Below, piece after piece: positions 18,125 to 25,092 of a stretch of 25,092 nt of DNA. A program made the translations under genes and the position numbers. Under the pieces are notes generated by a model. It was not told the DNA's origin, ran no database searches, and saw nothing but the letters and a program-made list of their open reading frames with translations. Source of the DNA: JABCPO02 sp963546185 (lineage in GTDB: Bacteria; Bacillota; Clostridia; TANB77; CAG-508); contig CAUULU010000008.1 in the NCBI GenBank assembly GCA_963546185.1, positions 1 through 25,092 on the forward strand, written 5' to 3'. How positions within the stretch are numbered: the stretch's first letter is position 1; each line of letters opens with the position of its first letter.

Positions 18125-19889
18125 TCACTTATTTTTCCATGCAGCTGGTATACTATTATAATTAGATGCATTAGTGCATCCAAAAAATGTTCCTTTTCTA
18201 TTAGATTCTCTTATAGAATTAAGTATATTTAAAGGAATATACGTTAATCCTGTGCACCTTGCAAATGTTATATATGTATTTGCTCTTGAATTATTTTTAA
18301 ATAATCCTTCAGGGATTGTTTGTAAACCTACACATCCCGAAAACATTTTTCCAAAATTATTAGCTTCTACATTTTTCTCAAATAAACTTTCTGGAATTGT
18401 TTGTAATTTTGTGCAACCAAAAAATACTGACCAAAATTCTGATATTTGTGGTGCATTTTTAAATAAATCGTCTGGTAATGTTTTTAATTCTTTACAATTA
18501 ATAAATTTAGGTGCCTCTGTTCCTACATATGTTTTTAATAAATTATTAGGTAATGTTTCAAATTTTCCTTCTGAAAAATTTAACTTCATTTTCTTTTTCT
18601 TAGGAACATCTAATATATTCTTAGTTCCATAAAAATTTTGTAGTGGAGCTCTACCAAATTGTAATATATCATAGACAATTTTAGGATCTTTAATCCAAGT
18701 ATAATTCATTGAAGATGTTTGATCCCATTGATTTTCAAATAAGTAAGTTCCTCTTGATGGATCATTAAAACTCATATTAATATATCCGTAAAACTTTAAT
18801 GTATATATCCCTGGTTCATATTGATGGCTCAAATAATAATTACTTCCTTCACTAAGTATTTTATTTTGTTTATTCCCATCTCCCCAATCTATTTCCAAAT
18901 CATTTTCTTTTGTAATGTATCTATTATAATCATACCTTGGTAAATTTATTTGAAATTTCTCTTTACTAGGGACATATATTTTAATTATAGTTGCATTTTT
19001 TTCTCTAATTTCTGAAGTTTCAGCTAAAACTGTAGTTGCTTCGTAATCACTGTCTACTTTACCGGCTTTTTTCTGTTTTGCTTTAATTATATCATTTTCT
19101 AAAATTTCATCATCTAATTCTAGTTTCCATTTACTATCTGAGTTAACATTTGTTGTATATTTTTTGCTTAAAAATTCAACTTCTATAGCTGAACCTGGTA
19201 TACCTGTTCCACTAACTTCCTCTTCTGTACTATAAGCAGTATTAATAGTAGGTTTTTCAATTTGTGCAGTTAAAACCATTACACTAACTTCTGTGCTTTC
19301 TATCTTGCCTTTACTCTTTTGAATAGCTATAATTTTAGTTCCTTGTTGTTGTTTAGGTATTGATACATTCCATTTTCCATCTGAAGCTACTAATGTTTTA
19401 TATTCTATTCCTAAAATATTAACCGTAATTTCTCCCCCAGGCTCTCCTACTCCTGAAAGTATAGTATCCTCATTATTTATAGGATTTATAGAAGGAGATA
19501 CTGTTGTTTGTCCTGAGCTAGTAATTTTATCTCTAAATATTTTTTCAAATTCTTCTTTACTAATAATATTTTCATTAATTGATTTACTATATATTTTTCC
19601 ATCTTTAATTTCATATCTAGCTGTAAACCAGTTAGATTCATATAATTTTCGAAAACTCACTCCATCTTGTCCGTAAAGTTTGGTAATCCATATTATATTC
19701 TGTAAATTGTAATGTACTACCTTCTAATAACTCTGTTTTAGCTTGTTCTATTCTTGCTTGAGTAGATTTAACTATCAGACCATTTTCTCCAAATGCCATT
19801 TGCATTGCTACTGCTGCTAATAACAACATTATAATTATTGTTATTACTAAAGCTAATAATGTTATACCTTTATTCTTTCTAAAAAACAT
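18125..19889 (-). CDS. Prepilin-like surface protein with Ig-like and leucine-rich-type repeats, read through one CGGN site
   Basis: Conventional ORFs 19638-19889 and 18125-19660 join through an in-frame CGG (top 19673), giving 587 residues. The leader MFFRKNKGITLLALVITIII is a short basic segment, Gly, then a hydrophobic helix, as in class III signal peptides cut by prepilin peptidase, although Glu5 of classical pilins is absent. After a helical stretch come two bacterial Ig-like repeats (about 125-185 and 190-260; compare GVGEPGGEITVNIL with GTGIPGSAIEVEFL, each followed by 'DGKW'/'DSKW'). A PKD-like IDWGDGNKQ strand follows, then C-terminal BspA/DUF285-like repeats of the form 'F.gC..LqtIPe.LF'. 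It is probably a cell-surface adhesin or pseudopilin-type fibre protein. A binding site AAAGGAG precedes the ATG. Confidence 0.8.
19671..19673 (-). other. +1 recoding site CGGA (Gly73)
   Basis: ACT TTA CGG ACA AGA becomes TTA-(C)GGA-CAA-GAT-GGA, giving YQTLGQDGVSFRKLYESNW and joining the prepilin-like leader to the body. Confidence 0.8.
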
Positions 19890-19915
19890 TCTATTCTCCT
19901 TTATAATAATTAAAT

Positions 19916-19944
19916 AACATAGTTATCATATTAATAACTATGTT
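19916..19944 (-). terminator. Hairpin after the Lys/Ala-rich membrane protein
   Basis: AACATAGTTAT and ATAACTATGTT are perfect 11-base arms around a seven-base loop. The 3' side on the minus strand is only moderately T-rich, so it may attenuate rather than fully terminate before the surface-protein gene. Confidence 0.6.
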
Positions 19945-19968
19945 TTATATTCTAATTATTCATAATAT

Positions 19969-20301
19969 TTAATATCTTGTGTATAATGTATTATGTTTGT
20001 AATTGTAACCATCTAATGTTTTTGCTCTATTAATATTTTCGCTAACATTAAATGCAAAAGATACAATTATTGTTAAAATTATTAATCCCACTAAAGCTAA
20101 AACTAGGTCTATTCCTACTGAATTTTTCTTTTCTATTTTTTCTTCTTTAACTACTTTCTTTTCTTCTACTGCTTCTTTTGCTTTTTTAGTCTTTGCTGCA
20201 GTAGTTCTTGCTTTTGCTGTTGTAGTTTTTTTAGCTTGTGTTCCTTTTTTAGCTGAACTACTTGTAGTAGCTTTTTTTCTCGTGTTTTTTTCTTCTGCCA
20301 T
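19969..20301 (-). CDS. Lys/Ala/Thr-rich single-pass membrane protein
   Basis: The 110-residue product has an unstructured, strongly basic N-terminus of about 60 residues (KKATTSSSAKKGTQAKKTTT and similar, recalling histone H1-like tails). One transmembrane helix follows at about 65-86 (GIDLVLALVGLIILTIIVSFAF), then a short tail with KTLDGYNYKHNTLYTRY. The positive-inside rule places the basic part in the cytoplasm, where it could contact nucleic acid or acidic protein partners; that is inference. I recognise no family. It lies between the coiled-coil genes and the surface protein and has a hairpin downstream. GAAAGGA precedes the start. Confidence 0.7.
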   Translation of the reverse strand: MAEEKNTRKKATTSSSAKKGTQAKKTTTAKARTTAAKTKKAKEAVEEKKVVKEEKIEKKNSVGIDLVLALVGLIILTIIVSFAFNVSENINRAKTLDGYNYKHNTLYTRY

Positions 20302-20386
20302 TATTCTTGCATCCTTTCTCTTTAGTTATTATATTATAATTATATATATATTATTTCCCTTTTTCTATTTTTTTAGCTTTTTTTAT

Positions 20387-20418
20387 CTTTTTTTAATACT
20401 TTTTTTACATTTTTGTTA
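20387..20418 (-). repeat. 32-base direct repeat, copy 1 (remnant of an acyltransferase-like C-terminus)
   Basis: These 32 bases are identical to 24046-24077. Read on the minus strand they encode NKNVKKVLKK, the C-terminal tail of the acyltransferase-like gene, here with no gene body, 15 bases after the stop of the 352-residue protein. Confidence 0.75.
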
Positions 20419-20432
20419 TTTAATATAATATT

Positions 20433-21491
20433 TTACAAAATTCCTCTTTCTGTTTTTTCTACTTTTTCTACTTCTATTTTTTCTTGTTCTTTTCCTTTTT
20501 CCAAATTCTCTCTCGATTCATTAAACAGTCTTTTTGCTTGGTTTAAGTCTGATTCATTTATACCATTTTCCCCAAACTCTCCTATTAACATTTCTATAAG
20601 ACTTTTTTCAAAATCATTCTCAAATTCTGCTTCATCTAATTTTTTCTTAAACTCTTCATATTCTTTGTCGAAGTCTTTTTCTTCTTTTTTATCTACTGAC
20701 TTACGAGGTTCATGATTTAATATACCATATACATCCAGTTCATTTCCAAATTCTTTATCTGAACTTTTTTCTTCTTTTTTGGGTTCTACTTCCACTTCTA
20801 AAGTTTTTTCTTCAATACTTTCAAAAATAGCATTTATTTCTTTTCTACTAGGAGCTTTAATATCATCTTTTATTTCCTCTAGCTCCTTTTCTTTTTCTTT
20901 ATACTCTTTATGTGTTATTTTACCTTCATCAAAGTCATTTTTTATATCAAACCATTTACGCTTATAATTCGCTTCTTTAATATCCATTTCATAATAGTCT
21001 ATAGTCTTTTTATTATTATTTATCTTATCTTTGAGTTCTTCAATATTCTTTTTAAATATTTCTTCATCAATTTCACCACGATTTTTTTTCAGATATTCAA
21101 GGCTTATTTTCTTTTCTAAAATTTCAATATCTGAATATAGCATATCTTTTTCATTCATATAATTATTTAAATCAATATAGCTTCTTAAATCATCTTTTGT
21201 TCTTTGTGTTGTAGAATCTAACTCTTTTTTGTTTATATTACTTTGTGCTTGTTTTGCATATAATTCAGAAAGACTATTATTACTTTTATCTATTTGCATA
21301 ATTAATTCTTCTAGTTCTATTTCAGCATTCAATATTTGATATCTTCTTTCATCAACTGTAAGTTGACTCTCTGTTTTTAATTTTCTTATTTTGTCAGAAA
21401 TTCTGTCTCTTCTTATTGTATTATTTTCTATATCTTTCTTATGCTTTATTTCTATTTTTTTATTTTCTTCTGATAGCTTATAATTTTTCAT
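20433..21491 (-). CDS. Charged coiled-coil protein, paralogue of the 649-residue protein
   Basis: The 352-residue product is almost entirely Lys/Glu-rich helix. The N-terminal RRDRISDKIRKLKTESQ and LTVDERRYQILNAEIELEEL segments resemble IDEKIKELRFNMSISPKERQ in the 649-residue neighbour. It also contains short helix-turn-helix hairpins, NRGEIDEEIFKKNIEELKDK and EGKITHKEYKEKEKELEEIK, which look like SHOCT-type 'G.It.eEf..kk..L' units. Its C-terminal INESDLNQAKRLFNESRENLEKG parallels IDQSDIENAKEIFNRSKDEMEK of the neighbour. There is no signal peptide or membrane segment. Its function is unknown; a cytoplasmic scaffold or partner-binding role is a guess. AAGGAAA precedes the ATG. Confidence 0.75.
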   Translation of the reverse strand: MKNYKLSEENKKIEIKHKKDIENNTIRRDRISDKIRKLKTESQLTVDERRYQILNAEIELEELIMQIDKSNNSLSELYAKQAQSNINKKELDSTTQRTKDDLRSYIDLNNYMNEKDMLYSDIEILEKKISLEYLKKNRGEIDEEIFKKNIEELKDKINNNKKTIDYYEMDIKEANYKRKWFDIKNDFDEGKITHKEYKEKEKELEEIKDDIKAPSRKEINAIFESIEEKTLEVEVEPKKEEKSSDKEFGNELDVYGILNHEPRKSVDKKEEKDFDKEYEEFKKKLDEAEFENDFEKSLIEMLIGEFGENGINESDLNQAKRLFNESRENLEKGKEQEKIEVEKVEKTERGIL

Positions 21492-21549
21492 TTGTTATTT
21501 CCTTAATATTTTTTTATTCTTTTAATTGCCTAATATTGGCTAGTACATA

Positions 21550-22038
21550 TTATTTAAATATATTAAACCATTGTTTTATTTTATCTATTACCTTATTAAA
21601 AAATGATTGTTTGTATTCTACTATATTTGCAGTACTTTGATTACTTACTTCTACAAATCTATCTACTTTTTCACTTATTGTTTCTTCTTCTATTTTTGTT
21701 GTCGCCTTATTAAAAATCTTATCATTACTATATTTTTCTTGCATTTCCTTTTGGTGCTTTTCTTCATTTGTTTCTAATATATTTTTAAGTTTTACTCTAT
21801 CTTCTTCAGTTTCACACCAATAATTATAATGTAATAATGCTATCATAGCTAATGACTTTCTATTAATATCTTGTTCTTTTAAAGGAATACTCATACTATA
21901 TTCTGGATTATAGTTTTCTTCTTTACATTCTGTAATAACTTTAAGTACTGTCTTTGGTAATTTGTCTATATATTTGTTCCCTAATGCTTTTAATATTCCA
22001 TATACTTCTGAATACATTTCTTTTGTTGTTATAACCAT
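21550..22038 (-). CDS. Unknown 162-residue protein coupled to the coiled-coil gene
   Basis: The ATG overlaps the stop of the 649-residue gene (TAATG), indicating translational coupling. The N-terminal half (TTKEMYSEVYGILKALGNKYIDKLP then IPLKEQDINRKSLAMIALLHYNYWCETEE) is a compact helical domain with an aromatic LHYNYWC motif. The C-terminal part is charged linker plus an amphipathic FFNKVIDKIKQWFNIF that could touch membrane. Similar small proteins occur in uncultured Clostridia as far as I recall, without a known role. No catalytic motif is visible. Confidence 0.7.
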   Translation of the reverse strand: MVITTKEMYSEVYGILKALGNKYIDKLPKTVLKVITECKEENYNPEYSMSIPLKEQDINRKSLAMIALLHYNYWCETEEDRVKLKNILETNEEKHQKEMQEKYSNDKIFNKATTKIEEETISEKVDRFVEVSNQSTANIVEYKQSFFNKVIDKIKQWFNIFK

Positions 22039-23987
22039 TATAATTCCCTACCTTTATCTTCTTTTGTATTTTTTTGTGTTTTTTCCATTTCATCCTTACT
22101 TCTATTAAAAATTTCTTTTGCATTTTCAATATCAGATTGGTCTATATCAAACTCATCATATCCTTCTTTTAACCATTTTGTTTCAAATGAATATGTATCT
22201 ATTTCTTTTGACCTCATTATATGATAATCATCTCTATGAATCTCAGAATATATTTCACTAAATCCTAAATTTCCATCTTCATCGCGAGTTATAGCATATC
22301 TATCTCCACTTTCTGTCTGATATTCTTTTAAAGTCTTAGTTGATTCTACTTTTTTATATTTACCAAAAAGTATTTTTTCTGTATCTATAGCAATATCCCT
22401 GTTTGAATTTTCTAATGTCGAAATACCTTCTAGGTCCTTATATATAATATTTCCATCTTCATCATAATTTTTTTCTAATATTTTAAAATCTTCTTCTCCT
22501 TTTTCATTAATTGTAGATACTAAAGATACTCTATCCCAAAGTGTTTCATCTTTTTTATCATATCCACATTGTTTTTCTAACTCTTTTAAGAAATTTACAT
22601 CTACCACTTTAGAAATACCAGTAACTCTTTTTCCATCTCCTAAAGATTTTTCAACTTCATTTTTTATAAGTTCTTCTACCATCTCTTTTTGAGTTACTTT
22701 TTCTAATTCTTCACCTTTTAATATTTCATCATTCTTAATTTTAAAATCAAAACCATCAACAGTAATAGTAGTCTCTTCTTTATTTGATTCACCTATCTTA
22801 ATATATTCACCTTTTTCACCTTTTGTGTAATATTCTTTAGCAGGACTCATTATCCCTTTATTTTCGTCTATATACTCTTCATATGTTGCTATATATATTT
22901 CTCTTTTTAAATCTTTAGTATCTAACCCAATTGTTTCTTCTAGTGTTTCAATATTAAGTCCATCTACCTTTTCTAATTGTAACAATAATTTAGGATTGTT
23001 TATATCTATATCTCTATATCTTCCAGATACTTCTAATTCTGCAAATTTAGCTGCAAGTTCTTTTTTTTCTCCATCTAAATGTTTCCCATAATCTTCTCCT
23101 AAACGCTTTCCGATGTATGTCATAATTTCCTTATTATCTAGATCATTGTCAAAAGTATACCTCGTAATCTTGTTATCTAGTTCATCATAATTTATATACA
23201 TTGATTCATGTTCTTCATTTATATCTTGTTTTTCCAGATTCTTCCAAGTCTCTGCTACTTTATAATTTTCTCTTTCACTCATTTCTTTTCCTAGATACTT
23301 GTATCCAAGGTCATTATACATATCATCAACTTCTTTTTCTGTAGGTGGGTTAATTTCAGAATTTTCTAATTCATCTAATTTTTCTTTTAATTTTTCCTCA
23401 CCTATTTCATCTCTTTCTTGATATATTTTTTTGTATTCATAATAATACTTTTCTTTTTCTATATTTTCTTTTTGATATTCTAGCTCTTTTTTATTTAATT
23501 CTTTGTTTTTTTCAAGTTCTTTAATATTAAACTCTTTTTGTTCAAAGGTTGTAAGTTTTGTATCAAATTTTAATTGTTCTAATTTAGTTTTAAAATCAAT
23601 AATTATATTTTCTATTTCTGTATACTTTACATTATTTGTATATTCCTTAGCTGGTTTCAAATATTTTAATTTTTGTCTTTCTTCATAAAATTCTTTAGAT
23701 GTTATTTCATTATTTAAACGCTTATCTGCTAACTTTTTATCTACTTCTTTTATAAACAGGTCAAACATTGCATTTTGTAAACTAATAATTTTACTTTCTA
23801 TTTCTTTTTTTGATATTTCTAATTCTAATTTTTGCTTTTGTCTTTCTTTTGGAGAAATACTCATATTAAATCTTAATTCTTTTATTTTTTCATCTATTCC
23901 ACTTATTTCTTTATTATATTTTTCTATATTTTCTTCATATTTTTTCTTTTCATCTTTATTATTTTCATCTATAAACTTGTAATCCAT
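22038..23987 (-). CDS. Large charged coiled-coil protein
   Basis: The 649-residue product starts with about 240 residues of Lys/Glu-rich coiled coil (ISGIDEKIKELRFNMSISPK and later helices, including a SHOCT-like NNEITSKEFYEERQKLKYLK hairpin). A middle region is less repetitive. The segment at about 400-580 looks globular: EKGEYIKIGESN, TITVDGFDFKIKNDEI, TQKEMVEELIKNEVEKSLGDG, CGYDKKDETLWDRVSLV. The C-terminal IDQSDIENAKEIFNRSKDEME is shared with the 352-residue paralogue. There is no signal peptide or membrane helix. AAAGGAG precedes the ATG. I cannot assign a function. An ATC-GGA pair near 23112 shows out-of-frame CGG read normally. Confidence 0.75.
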   Translation of the reverse strand: MDYKFIDENNKDEKKKYEENIEKYNKEISGIDEKIKELRFNMSISPKERQKQKLELEISKKEIESKIISLQNAMFDLFIKEVDKKLADKRLNNEITSKEFYEERQKLKYLKPAKEYTNNVKYTEIENIIIDFKTKLEQLKFDTKLTTFEQKEFNIKELEKNKELNKKELEYQKENIEKEKYYYEYKKIYQERDEIGEEKLKEKLDELENSEINPPTEKEVDDMYNDLGYKYLGKEMSERENYKVAETWKNLEKQDINEEHESMYINYDELDNKITRYTFDNDLDNKEIMTYIGKRLGEDYGKHLDGEKKELAAKFAELEVSGRYRDIDINNPKLLLQLEKVDGLNIETLEETIGLDTKDLKREIYIATYEEYIDENKGIMSPAKEYYTKGEKGEYIKIGESNKEETTITVDGFDFKIKNDEILKGEELEKVTQKEMVEELIKNEVEKSLGDGKRVTGISKVVDVNFLKELEKQCGYDKKDETLWDRVSLVSTINEKGEEDFKILEKNYDEDGNIIYKDLEGISTLENSNRDIAIDTEKILFGKYKKVESTKTLKEYQTESGDRYAITRDEDGNLGFSEIYSEIHRDDYHIMRSKEIDTYSFETKWLKEGYDEFDIDQSDIENAKEIFNRSKDEMEKTQKNTKEDKGREL

Positions 23988-24028
23988 TTTTTCTCCTTTT
24001 GTATATTTCTTTAATATATCTTTAGTTA

Positions 24029-24990
24029 TTATTTAGTTTTCTTCGCTTTTTTTAATACTTTTTTTACATTTTTGTTAAGTTTATTCTTATGTAATATTTC
24101 AATATCATTATTTTCTTTATATTTTTCTTCTTGTTTTTCAATATCTTTATTAAGTAATTCAGGATTTTTTAAATATCTCATTATTTTTTTCATACAATTT
24201 GAAAAATAATGTCCGGTCACATATTCTTTCATCCGAAACTATTCCAAACTCTAAATATCTTTCTTTAATAACCTTTTGTGTTATTTTACCATCACTTTCT
24301 TCTTCTGTGATTTTTATTCTTTCTTTCTTTTTCCCTATTGATAAAAAGATTCCGAACTGTTCCAAAATTATATATATGATGATAAATTGTATCAAGTCCT
24401 ATAGACCCTACATTTGTTACAAATATGCTTGAATGAAATGGACTTAAATCTATAATACTTTTAGGAAGTAGATTTATTTTATCTAAAAACATTAATGTGT
24501 TTATAGCTATCTTTAAAACTATTGTTGGTATATTTTTTAATTTATCAACAAAATCTTCTGTATTATTATTTGTATTATTTCTTATTTTAGTAACTTCTTC
24601 TTTTATTATCTTACTAACCTCTTCTATTTTTTCATTACCTTTAAATTTAAATTTTACAACAGACTCTTTTACATCTTCTTCTAGTTTTGGTTTTACAACT
24701 ACTGCTATTTCTATATCATTTCTTTTATACATTTCTCCAGACATAACAAATCTATTTATCTTTGGCTTTTCTTTTAATACCCTAGCAAGTGCTGTAAATA
24801 TTATTTCCATATGAGAAATATCTATTCCTTCTTGTTTCTTCTTTTTTATATATTCATTCATACCATCTAATGGCACTTCCTTTTTTATATATACAAGTGC
24901 ATCATTTCTTTCTTTCATTATAATTGGCATGATTCTTTCAAATATATCTACGCTTTTATCTATTTGTCCATCTTTTCTTTTAAAAAACAT
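24029..24990 (-). CDS. CAT/E2-like acyltransferase homologue, read through two CGGN sites
   Basis: Three ORFs (24292-24990, 24159-24395 and 24029-24232) join through CGG sites with tops at 24354 and 24215 into 319 residues. The fold is that of chloramphenicol acetyltransferase and 2-oxoacid dehydrogenase E2 catalytic domains. SPFHSSIFVTNVGSIGLDTIYHHIYNFGTVGIFLSIGKKK matches the strand-loop-strand core, and SDERICDGHYFSNCMKKIMRYLKNPELL the active-site region. In E2/CAT enzymes the catalytic His is in 'HRxxDG'; here Glu replaces it (ERICDG), so classical catalysis is doubtful. No lipoyl domain precedes it. A Lys-rich tail ends the protein. Binding site AGGA is weak. It heads the cluster that leads to the surface protein. 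Confidence 0.8.
24046..24077 (-). repeat. 32-base direct repeat, copy 2 (within the acyltransferase-like C-terminus)
   Basis: This is identical to 20387-20418 and encodes the Lys-rich NKNVKKVLKK tail in frame. Confidence 0.75.
24213..24215 (-). other. +1 recoding site CGGA (Gly259, active-site region)
   Basis: TGT GAC CGG ACA becomes GAC-(C)GGA-CAT-TAT, restoring DERICDGHYFS, the expected 'DG' motif of the CAT/E2 fold. Confidence 0.9.
24352..24354 (-). other. +1 recoding site CGGA (Gly213)
   Basis: ACA GTT CGG AAT becomes GTT-(C)GGA-ATC-TTT, restoring NFGTVGIFLSIGKKK. Confidence 0.9.
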
Positions 24991-25021
24991 GTTTTATTCC
25001 TATCTTATGTATTTATAACAT

Positions 25022-25082
25022 TAAAGGTTTAAGATTTAAGACTAGCACATCTTTTAGTGTTTACCTTGAACCTTAAACCTTT
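25022..25082. repeat. Long imperfect inverted repeat upstream of the acyltransferase-like gene
   Basis: AAAGGTTTAAG and CTTAAACCTTT are perfect 11-base outer arms. The interior pairs on for most of another 15 bases, with G-U pairs and a few mismatches, leaving an eight-base loop. On the plus strand it is followed by a T-rich tail. It could be a terminator of a plus-strand or upstream gene outside the window, or a dispersed palindromic repeat. Confidence 0.6.
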
Positions 25083-25092
25083 ATTTATTATT

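Noticed and set aside
1090..24354. Simple reassignment of CGG to Trp or Gln, as known in some Bacillota
   Set aside because: A triplet reassignment would not restore the frame. The downstream sequence is in the +1 frame in every case.
1090..24354. P-site slippage as at prfB (CUU UGA C)
   Set aside because: The codons before CGG are too diverse to re-pair in the +1 frame, and no Shine-Dalgarno-like stimulator sits at a fixed distance upstream of the sites I inspected.
885..24990. Random indels or a poor long-read assembly as the cause of the broken genes
   Set aside because: Homopolymer runs, where such errors concentrate, are intact. All 20 events are the same (C before a glycine codon, in phase). 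A systematic artefact cannot be excluded without reads but fits poorly.
1..25092. TGA as Trp (Mollicutes-type code)
   Set aside because: Trp positions in rpoB and rpoC use TGG, and TGA ends genes such as those at 2122 and 3227.
1..25092. CRISPR array, tRNA, rRNA, insertion sequence or phage genes
   Set aside because: I looked on both strands and saw no regularly spaced repeats, cloverleaf with CCA-proximal signature, transposase motif or phage structural gene.

Overview
The window is about 25 kb of very AT-rich DNA. Every gene I can support lies on the minus strand. The base composition, AGGAGG-type ribosome binding sites, rpoB-rpoC order, RDD/VanZ membrane proteins and a 'KGITLLALVITI' prepilin-like leader suggest a Bacillota (Firmicutes) bacterium, probably an uncultured Clostridia-like lineage. 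TGA acts as a stop and TGG as Trp, so this is not the Mollicutes code. No rRNA, tRNA, CRISPR array, transposase or phage module was seen.

Layout in the direction of transcription (high to low coordinates). (1) 24990-18125: an accessory cluster with a CAT/E2-like acyltransferase homologue, two related charged coiled-coil proteins, a small conserved-looking unknown, a Lys/Ala-rich single-pass membrane protein, and a large prepilin-like surface protein with Ig-like and leucine-rich-type repeats. (2) 17757-10278: rpoB-rpoC with a leader and a strong terminator, without rplJ/rplL directly upstream. (3) 10107-9703: a solitary unknown gene with its own promoter and terminator and unusual codons. (4) 9577-5228: an RlmD/TrmA-type RNA methyltransferase, a GIY-YIG protein, a GNAT acetyltransferase, a DUF1697 protein and a VanZ-RDD membrane protein. 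(5) 5094-39: an apparent operon with an HD hydrolase, a two-gene unknown pair (one with a central Gly/Ala-rich membrane segment), an RDD protein, a DUF998-type membrane protein and an ADP-ribosylglycohydrolase. The first codons of another gene lie at the window edge.

The outstanding observation is in the reading frames. Eight genes, including rpoB and rpoC, are broken as conventional ORFs. Every break (20 of 20) falls at an in-frame CGG codon. Skipping exactly one base there, so that C-GGN is read as one glycine, restores the full protein each time. Each rebuilt gene has a whole number of codons, and in rpoB, rpoC and the methyltransferase the restored glycine falls in a conserved motif. The string CGG is common in other frames (for example ATC-GGA, CAC-GGT) and causes no break there, so the signal is tied to the translational frame. 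The sequence therefore behaves as if CGGN (CGGA 16, CGGT 3, CGGG 1) were a four-base glycine codon, or an obligatory +1 frameshift site at an otherwise unused Arg codon. One in-frame CGG, in the atypical gene at 9703-10107, does not fit. A systematic sequence error is not formally excluded but explains the frame and glycine specificity poorly.
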